DNA of 33,536 nt from Candidatus Aristotella avistercoris (lineage in GTDB: Bacteria > Bacillota > Clostridia > Oscillospirales > Ruminococcaceae), in the NCBI GenBank assembly GCA_904397835.1, contig CAJFOV010000043.1, positions 1-33,536 of the forward strand, given 5' to 3'. Below, piece by piece: positions 1 to 6,417 of the stretch. The stretch's first letter is position 1. Each line of letters opens with the position of its first letter. A program made the translations under genes and the position numbers. The notes under the pieces are model-generated. The model saw nothing but the letters and a program-made list of their open reading frames with translations, had not been told where the DNA came from and ran no database searches.

Positions 1-180
1 ATCGGACGCCTGAGAGAACATTGAAACGTCAGAGGGATCGGCCCTGCGGGCCTTTTACATGTTATAATAACCTCACGGCGTTACCCACTCCGAAAACAAG
101 AGTTTTCGTCGCGGACGCCTGGGAGAACACTGTAACGTTCAGAAGAATCGGTCCTACGGACCTATATCTATGTTATAATA
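1..180 (+). repeat. Structured ~111-bp tandem repeat array, left copy
   Basis: One partial unit (1-58) and one full unit (59-169) are followed by the start of another at 170-180. Each unit opens with ATGTTATAATAA, then has an outer stem GGCGT/ACGCC enclosing an inner hairpin (in the full unit CGAAAAC/GTTTTCG), a linker GAGAAC..., and a second hairpin before a T-containing tract. The second hairpin is GGCCC-TGC-GGGCC in the partial unit and GGTCC-TAC-GGACC in the full one, so one pair has changed on both sides. The same family recurs at 33206-33440. The family is not recognised. The hairpin-plus-T ends suggest transcription on the plus strand. Confidence 0.85.
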
Positions 181-259
181 AACAAAAGATATTTCCCTGA
201 AAAGATTTGACTGGCTAAAAAATGTTGCATCCAGAGAAACCAAGAGGGAGGAATTTGTC

Positions 260-1321
260 ATGCGTCTGACCGATCTGGAGACCCCAGCCCTGGTGCTGGA
301 TCTGGACCTGTTTGAGCAGAACCTGGACACCATGGACCATATTTTGGAGGGCTCCAGCGCCAAACTGCGCCCCCACTACAAGAGCCACAAGTGCCCCGCC
401 CTTGCAAAAATCCAGATGGAGCGGGGGGCCAAAGGCATCACCTGCGCAAAACTGGGGGAGGCGGAGACCCTGGTGGAGGCGGGGTTCCCCGACATCCTCA
501 TCGCCAACGAGGTGGTGCAGCCCCAAAAGATTGCAAAACTGGCATACCTGGCCCGCAAGACCAAGTTGACCGTCTGTGTGGACAGCGCCAAAAACATCCA
601 GGATCTTCAACAGGCTGCGGCCCTGGCAGGGAGCACCATCCACTGTTATGTGGAGTACAATGCGGGTTTGAACCGGTGCGGGGTCTCCTCCTTTCAGGAG
701 GCCTATGACCTGGCGCGGCAGGTGCAGTGCGCGGATCACCTGACCTTTGACGGTATCCAGGCCTATGCAGGCCAGCTCTCCCACGAGGAGGATGAGGCTG
801 CCCGCCTTGCCACAGTGCGTCAGGTGGAGCAGACCATGGGGGAGCTCAAGGCCTATCTGGAGGAGCGGGGCCTGCCGGTGCGGGAGATCAGCGGCGCCAG
901 CTCTGCCACCTGTGCCTGGAAGGCCCAGGGCGGGGTCTACACCGAGCTTCAGGCGGGCAGCTACATCTTTATGGATCAGGCCTTTGGGGGTGTGCACCTG
1001 CCCTTCCAGCGGTCTCTGACGGTGCTTACCACCGTCCTCAGCCGCAACAGCCACAACCTGACGGTGGATGCTGGGGCCAAGTCCTTCGGCCTGGATCAGA
1101 AGGAGCCAGTCTGTGTCCAGCTACCGGACTGCCCCATCCGCATCAGTGAGGAGCACATCACCCTGGATGGGGAGAATCTGCCCTATCAGGTGGGGGAGCA
1201 GCTCTCCTTCTACCCTGGTCACTGCTGCACCACGGTGAATACCTTTGACTTTATCTACTTCAAACGTGGGGAGCAGGTGGTGGGCCGTGCGCCCATCGCC
1301 GGACGGGGCAAGGCCCAATAG
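260..1321 (+). CDS. D-threonine aldolase / D-serine dehydratase-like PLP enzyme (alanine racemase N-terminal fold)
   Basis: This 353-residue protein belongs to the fold-III PLP family that contains DSD1-type D-serine dehydratase and low-specificity D-threonine aldolase, which cleave or deaminate D-beta-hydroxy amino acids. The motif RPHYKSHK at about residues 37-44 holds the expected Schiff-base lysine, K41. The C-terminal PGHCC segment supplies His321 and Cys323, which match the H-x-C metal site of the family. The start is set by GGGAGG about 8 bases upstream of the ATG. It stands alone, downstream of the left repeat array and convergent with the Mur ligase gene, with a shared hairpin between them. 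No clear promoter was found upstream except that the repeat end carries TATAAT. Length is near normal for the family. The exact substrate cannot be read from the sequence. Confidence 0.85.
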   Translation: MRLTDLETPALVLDLDLFEQNLDTMDHILEGSSAKLRPHYKSHKCPALAKIQMERGAKGITCAKLGEAETLVEAGFPDILIANEVVQPQKIAKLAYLARKTKLTVCVDSAKNIQDLQQAAALAGSTIHCYVEYNAGLNRCGVSSFQEAYDLARQVQCADHLTFDGIQAYAGQLSHEEDEAARLATVRQVEQTMGELKAYLEERGLPVREISGASSATCAWKAQGGVYTELQAGSYIFMDQAFGGVHLPFQRSLTVLTTVLSRNSHNLTVDAGAKSFGLDQKEPVCVQLPDCPIRISEEHITLDGENLPYQVGEQLSFYPGHCCTTVNTFDFIYFKRGEQVVGRAPIAGRGKAQ

Positions 1322-1350
1322 GAGCGTCCTTCAAAGAATGAAAGCATAAA

Positions 1351-1384
1351 AAGGGCCCGGGATCCCATAGATCCCGGGCCCCTT
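1351..1384. terminator. Bidirectional terminator hairpin between convergent genes
   Basis: A perfect 12-bp stem, GGGCCCGGGATC / GATCCCGGGCCC with a 5-base loop, is flanked by AAAAA on the left and CTT on the right. It lies between the stop of the PLP enzyme gene and the stop of the minus-strand Mur ligase gene, so it can serve both. Confidence 0.85.
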
Positions 1385-1406
1385 GATCTTGTTGTGTCAC
1401 AAGCTG

Positions 1407-2906
1407 TTAAGACTGGGGTGCGGACTGTTTCAAACCGAGCATCCGCTTGACAATGTCCAGGTCAGATTCGCAGTGCTCATACTGGCCCCGCCGCTTTTGA
1501 TAGTCCTCCTCGCTCTTGCCGGCCACCACCAGGATTTCACCGGGGCGGACCTCCCGGATGGCCTTTTCCACCGCCTCGGTCCGGTCGGGGATGATCTCAT
1601 AGGGGGTGCCGTAGGGCTCGATGTAGGTGGCCATCTCCTTGCAGATATCCACCACATCCTCAAATTGAGGGTCCTCCTCCGTCAGATAGATGTGGCTGCA
1701 ATATTTCCCCGAAAGGGTGCCGATCTCCTGACGGCGGCGGTAGGCGTGGCCGCCCGGGCTGCCGGTGAGAACCTTGATGGGCCAGCCGGGGTAGTCGGCG
1801 GTGAGGGACTCATAGAGTTTGGTGAAGCTCAGCTCATTGTGGGCATAGTCCACCAGAATGATGGCCCCATCCTTTTGGAACAAATTCATCCGGCCGGGGA
1901 TGGTCACATGGGCAACCCCTGCGGCGATGGCCTCCTCCGGCAGGTGAAGCAGCTTTGCCACGGTGATGGCCACCAGGGCGTTCTCCACGTTGAACCGGCC
2001 GGGGGTGTCCATGTGGTAGGTAAAGACCTCCCCCTGGTACTGCACCTGGAAGACAAAGGTGCCGCCTTGACGCTGGATCTCCAACAGGCGTACATCCGCC
2101 TGGGGATGGTCGCCATAGGTCACCACCTGTTGGCAGTGGGCCTTGGCGGTCTCATAGACCCGGTCGAAGTCCTGGGTGGAGCGGTTGATGACTCCAATGT
2201 CGCAGTTTTCCATAAGCTGGAGCTTACAGGCCAGGTAGTCCTCATAATTTTCGTGTTCAATGGGGCTGATGTGGTCCAGGCCGATGTTCAAAAAGACCCC
2301 CACTTTAAAATGTACCCCATAGGTGCGCTCCATCTTGTACGCCTGGGAGGAGACCTCCATGGTCAGATACTGCAGGCCCCAGTCCCTGGCCTCGGCAAAA
2401 TAGCGCTCCAGCTCCGGGGCCTCCGGCGTGGTCAGATGGGCCTCCTGGGCAGTCGCCCCTGTGTAGACCTCAACGGTGGAGAGCAGGGCGGAGCGGCGGC
2501 CCAGCACCTGCTCCAGAATGCTGGCCATAAAGTAGGAGGTGCTGGTCTTGCCCTTGGTGCCGGTGATCCCAATGACCTGGATGTCCTCAAAGGGGCGGCT
2601 GTAGAACAGAATGGAGGTCACCGACATGGCCTTGCGGATGTCCTTGACCTGGATGTAGGGCAGGTCCTGGCGATAGACTGTCTCAGACAGATAGCAGCAG
2701 GCGCCGGATGTCACCGCCTGGTCCAGGTACTCCGGGCGGAAGGCCATCCCCTTGCAGAAGAAAAGGGTACCGGGTTTTACCTCCTTGGAGTTGTAGGTGA
2801 TGTCGGAGATCACCACTTCCTGCAGGGGGCCATGGGATTGGACCAAATCCCACCGCTGCAGCTCGGTGACCAGCTGCGGGAAGGTAATTTGGTACTGGTT
2901 TTTCAT
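1407..2906 (-). CDS. MurE-like Mur ligase (UDP-MurNAc-dipeptide:amino acid ligase family)
   Basis: The 499 residues show the full Mur ligase layout: an N-terminal UDP-binding domain (about 1-105), a central ATPase with ITGTKGKTS at 114-122, TTPE at 159-162 and MEVSSQAY at 183-190, a candidate carbamylated lysine K228, IPGRMNLF at 336-343, and a C-terminal domain with DYAHN. Family MurE enzymes add the third stem amino acid to UDP-MurNAc-L-Ala-D-Glu. The meso-DAP specificity motif DNPR is replaced by E-D-P-Q (411-414) and the later GKGHE by GKSEE, so DAP specificity is not supported. The start codon overlaps the arginase-family stop by 4 bases (ATGA), which implies translational coupling. It could be a divergent MurE for another diamino acid, or a paralogue with a different acceptor. 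It is unlikely to be the housekeeping MurE. Confidence 0.85.
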   Translation of the reverse strand: MKNQYQITFPQLVTELQRWDLVQSHGPLQEVVISDITYNSKEVKPGTLFFCKGMAFRPEYLDQAVTSGACCYLSETVYRQDLPYIQVKDIRKAMSVTSILFYSRPFEDIQVIGITGTKGKTSTSYFMASILEQVLGRRSALLSTVEVYTGATAQEAHLTTPEAPELERYFAEARDWGLQYLTMEVSSQAYKMERTYGVHFKVGVFLNIGLDHISPIEHENYEDYLACKLQLMENCDIGVINRSTQDFDRVYETAKAHCQQVVTYGDHPQADVRLLEIQRQGGTFVFQVQYQGEVFTYHMDTPGRFNVENALVAITVAKLLHLPEEAIAAGVAHVTIPGRMNLFQKDGAIILVDYAHNELSFTKLYESLTADYPGWPIKVLTGSPGGHAYRRRQEIGTLSGKYCSHIYLTEEDPQFEDVVDICKEMATYIEPYGTPYEIIPDRTEAVEKAIREVRPGEILVVAGKSEEDYQKRRGQYEHCESDLDIVKRMLGLKQSAPQS

Positions 2907-3847
2907 GACGGAATGCCTCCTTTCTGCTGGGAGGGCACATGGGTCATCGGATTTGACACCTGTGCCAGGGCCTGGCCGATGGCGTCCAATATGGTCATGA
3001 CGTCCCGCAGCCCCTGGCCGTCCTCATCTGCCCTTGGGCTGTATTCCACCACGTCCATGGAGCACACCTTGCCGCTGGCCACAATCCGCTGCAAGATGCT
3101 ACAGGCCTCCTGAATGGTGAAGCCGTTGGGAATGGGGAGCCCCGTGGCGTGAAAGAGGGCTGCGTCCAGCCCATCCACGTCAAAGCTCAGGTGGAGGTAG
3201 GGGGTCTTGACGCAGCCCACCAGTTCCTCCAGCGCATTTTGGCAGCCCTTTTGGCGGATCTCCTGCATGGTGAAGCAGCGGATATCCCGCTCCTGAATGA
3301 GCGCCCATTCCGGCGGGTCTATGCTGCGGGCACCGCAGAAGAAGAGGTTTTCACTGTCCACCTTGACCTTCCGGGCGCCGATGCCAGTGAGGGCAGGATC
3401 CCCCTCGCCAATGGCCACCGCCAGGGGCATGCCATGGATGTGGTGGGAGGGGGAGCCGTCCGGCGTGTTGATATCCGTGTGGGCATCCACCCAGACCACG
3501 CTCAGATCCTCTTGGGGAACGTGGTAGGAGACCCCTGCCAGGGAGCCGATGCCCAGTGCGTGGTCCCCGCCGATCATCAAAGGGAAATACCCCTGTTCCA
3601 TGGCGGAGCGGACCATCTGGGTGAGCTCTTCCATCATCTCCTGCACCTCCTGCAGGTACTCCATAGAGGGGTCAAAGTATTTGTCCCGGACGGGGACCTC
3701 GCGAACGGTCTGGCAGGAGACCACTTCATTTCCGTGTTTTTCAAGGCATTGGACAAGGCCGGCCTGCAGCAGGGCCTCATAGGCCCGCTCTGTGCCCGGG
3801 TTGTCGCAGCCATAGTACATGGGGACACCAATTAATGCAATCTTCAT
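2903..3847 (-). CDS. Arginase-family ureohydrolase (arginase-like)
   Basis: This 314-residue binuclear manganese hydrolase has all six expected metal ligands: H96 in GGDH, D121/H123/D125 in DAHTD, and D223/D225 in SFDVDG. The family hydrolyses a guanidino group to release urea, and arginase itself gives L-ornithine. The arginase substrate loop normally reads SGNIHG, but here it is SHHIHG (134-139), so the residue that contacts the alpha-amino/carboxylate end of arginine is His136, not Asn. Substrate is therefore arginine-like but unproven. It is the first gene of a two-gene unit and overlaps the Mur ligase start by 4 bases. A promoter with an extended -10 lies 48-76 bases upstream. Length matches bacterial arginases (about 300). 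Confidence 0.85.
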   Translation of the reverse strand: MKIALIGVPMYYGCDNPGTERAYEALLQAGLVQCLEKHGNEVVSCQTVREVPVRDKYFDPSMEYLQEVQEMMEELTQMVRSAMEQGYFPLMIGGDHALGIGSLAGVSYHVPQEDLSVVWVDAHTDINTPDGSPSHHIHGMPLAVAIGEGDPALTGIGARKVKVDSENLFFCGARSIDPPEWALIQERDIRCFTMQEIRQKGCQNALEELVGCVKTPYLHLSFDVDGLDAALFHATGLPIPNGFTIQEACSILQRIVASGKVCSMDVVEYSPRADEDGQGLRDVMTILDAIGQALAQVSNPMTHVPSQQKGGIPS

Positions 3848-3894
3848 AATATCCTCTTGATTGTCTGATAAAATGGGTTTGGTCGTAGGGTTCT

Positions 3895-3923
3895 ATTGTA
3901 CCACAGAAGCTCCTATTTTTCCA
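3895..3923 (-). promoter_or_regulatory. Candidate sigma-A promoter for the arginase-like/Mur ligase unit
   Basis: Read on the minus strand: TGGAAA, 17 bases, then TACAAT preceded by TGG (extended -10). It lies about 50 bases upstream of the arginase-like ATG. The -35 matches the consensus at four of six positions. Confidence 0.5.
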
Positions 3924-4171
3924 TGGAATTTTTCCGGTCTTTTCCGTCTTCCCCCAAATTGGAATCTATGGTCCCCTTGAGATGCCGCTGCAGATGACAG
4001 CCGCTACCTCATGCTGTCTGGTGGGACTGCTGCAGGGTCCCGCTCCAAGGCTGTGTGGAATCGTTGTGACCTGGGGAATATACGGCCTGCTCCAAGGGAG
4101 ATGGACAAGGAATTTTTTGCCCCTGGGATGCGTATCCTGTAGGGAAGGCTTGGCCGACAGGAGGTTAAAAT
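3924..4171. other. Intergenic stretch without a supported gene
   Basis: This DNA separates the minus-strand arginase-like gene from the plus-strand amidase gene. A short plus-strand hydrophobic open frame from 3982 lacks a ribosome binding site and runs into the amidase start, so it was not called. No convincing promoter for the amidase gene was found. Confidence 0.5.
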
Positions 4172-4840
4172 ATGAGAGGAATTCACATCCACGTGGTTGA
4201 CACAAAACGCACTGCCATTTTGCTGCTCTTTGGGGGATTGCTGGTCCTTGGCCTGATCCTCTGGGGCGCTCTGGCCCCGGATCCCGCCGCCCAGCAGCAG
4301 ACGCCGGCCTATCCCCAGCAGATTGCCGGCATACCGGTGACCACCGACCTGGTACCGGACACCAACAGCAACCGCACCCACATCAACCGGGAGATCCGCT
4401 ATGTGGTCATCCATGAGACGGGCAACCCCAGTGTGGGCGCCAACGCCCAGGCCCACGCCAACTACATCAAACAGGGGGCCCAGAGCCGCATGGTCTCCTG
4501 GCACTATACAGTGGATGACCATGAGATCTACCACCACCTGCCGGACAATGAGGTGGGCTGGCATGCAGGGGATCAGCTGGAACAGAATGGCGGCAACCTC
4601 AACGGCATTGGGGTGGAAATCTGCATCAATGAGGATGGGGACTTTGAACAGGCCCTGCAAAATGCGGCCAAGCTCACCGCCTACCTGCTCCAGACCTACC
4701 ACCTGGATCTTGATTGCGTCAAGCAGCACGGTGATTTCTCCGGGAAAAACTGCCCGGCAACCCTGCGGGACACCGGCCGCTGGGAGGAGTTTTTGCTTTT
4801 GGTGGAGCAAAACCTCCAAGGTACCTCGCCGGCCAATTGA
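4172..4840 (+). CDS. Membrane-anchored N-acetylmuramoyl-L-alanine amidase (Amidase_2)
   Basis: This is a 222-residue protein. Residues about 14-34 form one hydrophobic N-terminal segment, so the enzyme is probably held on the outer face of the membrane. The rest is a zinc amidase of the T7 lysozyme/PGRP-like Amidase_2 family, which cuts the bond between MurNAc and the stem peptide. Visible ligands are H81 (VVIHETGN), H186 and C194 (QHGDFSGKNCP), with K192 in the usual place before the Cys and E149 in GVEIC. The AGGAGG at 4161-4166 fixes the ATG start. A role in spore cortex or cell-wall turnover is plausible given the nearby SASP gene, but this is inference. Confidence 0.9.
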   Translation: MRGIHIHVVDTKRTAILLLFGGLLVLGLILWGALAPDPAAQQQTPAYPQQIAGIPVTTDLVPDTNSNRTHINREIRYVVIHETGNPSVGANAQAHANYIKQGAQSRMVSWHYTVDDHEIYHHLPDNEVGWHAGDQLEQNGGNLNGIGVEICINEDGDFEQALQNAAKLTAYLLQTYHLDLDCVKQHGDFSGKNCPATLRDTGRWEEFLLLVEQNLQGTSPAN

Positions 4841-4963
4841 ATGTTTGCAAAAATACATAGGCATTCAGAAGATCGCCTTCCAAACCGTATGAATACCCGT
4901 CATACAAGTTTTGTCATTTTGTGGGAACAATATGCCAAAAGAATTGCTTTGGGAGGTTGCACC

Positions 4964-5506
4964 ATGACCAATGTGGTCCTGAGCGCCAGCAGAAAAAACA
5001 AGCACACCTTTTTTCAGGTGACATCCCTGCTGTCCAGCCACTTTTCCATCAGTGTGTTTGATGGGGTGTCCCTGCTGCAGGGGGAGCCCCCCTATGAGTT
5101 TATGGTCTATCAGTCGGATCAAATCCAGCGGCTCCAGGGCCGGCCGACAGTCCTGCTGGTGCAGGAGGCGCAGTGTCTATCTGACAAACTGGAGGCGGGG
5201 GACCAGGTGGTGGCCGTGGTGCTCTCTGACAACGGCAGGGCCATGGAGCTCCTCTCCCACAGCCAGGTCAAGGGGGTCACCTGCGGTTTTTCCAGCAGGG
5301 ACACCTTGACAGTTTCCAGCATCTCCGCAGAATCGGCAGTTATCTGCCTGCAGCGGGCCATCACCACCTTCTCCGGTGCGCGCATTGAACCGGTGGAACT
5401 GCCGGTGCGCCTCTCCCGCCCCGTGGATATGTTCAGTCTCCTGTGTGTGGCGGCCATCCTGATCCTCGCCGACCAGGTCCAGGTGCTGTTCGATGGACCG
5501 CTTTAA
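4964..5506 (+). CDS. Unrecognised 180-residue protein with a hydrophobic C-terminus
   Basis: The frame is open further upstream, but the start chosen here (MTNVVLSASRKNK) has GGGAGG 9 bases before it and the upstream part reads like untranslated sequence. The body contains alternating hydrophobic strands (VVAVVLSDNG, VKGVTCGFSSRDTLTVSS) and ends in a hydrophobic segment LCVAAILILADQVQVL. The core resembles a small alpha/beta fold, and no catalytic motif is evident. It follows the amidase by about 120 bases in the same direction and precedes the SASP gene. No family was recognised. Confidence 0.7.
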   Translation: MTNVVLSASRKNKHTFFQVTSLLSSHFSISVFDGVSLLQGEPPYEFMVYQSDQIQRLQGRPTVLLVQEAQCLSDKLEAGDQVVAVVLSDNGRAMELLSHSQVKGVTCGFSSRDTLTVSSISAESAVICLQRAITTFSGARIEPVELPVRLSRPVDMFSLLCVAAILILADQVQVLFDGPL

Positions 5507-5563
5507 TAAAGAGGGAACTGCAACAGCGCAAATTTTGGCGACAGGATTCCTAAAAATTCCCTC

Positions 5564-5592
5564 TGATAATCCAAAATGCCCAGCTCATAATA
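5564..5592 (+). promoter_or_regulatory. Candidate sigma-G (forespore) promoter of the SASP gene
   Basis: TGATA, 17 bases, then CATAATA, 58 bases before the SASP ATG. This fits the known sigma-F/sigma-G pattern (TGNATA-like -35, CATNNTA -10), and alpha/beta SASP genes are classic sigma-G targets. Confidence 0.6.
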
Positions 5593-5649
5593 CTAATGCA
5601 AACGCAATCGAGCTCCAAATAATTCGATAGAACAAGGAGAGTACAAGCT

Positions 5650-5856
5650 ATGGCTAGCAACAACACCAGCAACAACCGCATTGTTGTCCCTGAGGCGAAG
5701 GCCGCCATGGAGAAGTTCAAGATGGAAGCTGCCCGCGAGGTTGGCGTGAACCTCAAGCAGGGCTACAACGGCGACCTGACCTCCCGTGAGGCCGGTTCCG
5801 TGGGCGGCCAGATGGTGAAAAAGATGATCGAGTCCTACGAGAACTCCCTCAAATAA
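5650..5856 (+). CDS. Alpha/beta-type small acid-soluble spore protein
   Basis: The 68 residues match the alpha/beta SASP family, which coats DNA in the forespore, protects it from UV and chemicals, and is degraded at germination for amino acids. The conserved blocks are VPEAKAAMEKFKMEAAREVGV, where GPR protease would cut near the EAA position, and the C-terminal GYNGDLTSREAGSVGGQMVKKMIESYE. The Asn/Ser-rich N-terminus is short. A forespore-type promoter lies upstream, and CAAGGAG precedes the ATG. Length is normal for the family (60-75). Confidence 0.95.
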   Translation: MASNNTSNNRIVVPEAKAAMEKFKMEAAREVGVNLKQGYNGDLTSREAGSVGGQMVKKMIESYENSLK

Positions 5857-5874
5857 CTTTTCATCCAAACCCAC

Positions 5875-5912
5875 AGAGGGGGAGCAGCGCCAACAGGCGC
5901 CGCTCTCCCTCT
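5875..5912. terminator. Hairpin after the SASP gene
   Basis: A 17-bp imperfect stem (AGAGGGGGAGCAGCGCC against GGCGCCGCTCTCCCTCT, two non-Watson-Crick positions) with a 4-base loop, 19 bases after the stop codon. The T-tract is absent, so it is a terminator or an RNA-stabilising end rather than a textbook Rho-independent site. Confidence 0.6.
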
Positions 5913-6417
5913 GCTGTACTGTGAGTGATATGTCCTACGACAGAGAGCACAAAGAATACCGGCCCTGCAGGGCCGGTAAGCCAGTGATGGTATGGTCATG
6001 TTGCGTACTTCTCGTGGGCGTAGAGGGGTGATGCCCCATCTGATCAAACTGCCACAGGGCCTTATTCCCGTACAGTTTGTATCCACGCTGTGACAATCTC
6101 CCCTTCCTCTGTACCAGGAAAATTCCCCTTGGTGGGAGCCGGGGCCATTGCAGCACACAAAAGCCCCCCTACATATTTAGGAAACGCCTTGGAGGAATGG
6201 GACACTGCGGCGCTTACAGAACAACCCTATCCCATTGATGGAGAAAAACCCGGTGACTATGTGGCAGATGGAGCGCAAGACACCTGTGGATCCATCAGCA
6301 CAGGTCCAAGAGACCGGTTGGCAATTCATTGCGCTCCCCATGGTTCTGTCAAATCACCAGTAAAAGCCGGGCGGCAGGCCGATGCTTGTGCTTGTAGCCT
6401 TTGCGTGCTCCAAACCG
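5913..6417. other. ~500-bp region without a supported gene, containing a 20-bp perfect palindrome
   Basis: Short open frames exist on both strands, but none has a ribosome binding site or recognisable motifs. The one clear structure is the perfect palindrome ACCGGCCCTGCAGGGCCGGT at 5958-5977. The stretch lies between convergent genes, so it could hold decayed coding sequence. Confidence 0.6.

Noticed and set aside
1..180. CRISPR array
   Set aside because: Repeats are about 111 bp with no short constant repeat/variable spacer pattern. Difference between units falls in paired stem positions.
1383..3113. Long plus-strand open frame opposite the Mur ligase and arginase-like genes
   Set aside because: It is the complement of two well-supported genes, has no ribosome binding site and no family motifs. 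GC-rich codon use makes antisense frames long.
3982..4200. Possible small hydrophobic protein upstream of the amidase
   Set aside because: No Shine-Dalgarno sequence, and it runs into the amidase start. It is most likely untranslated leader DNA.
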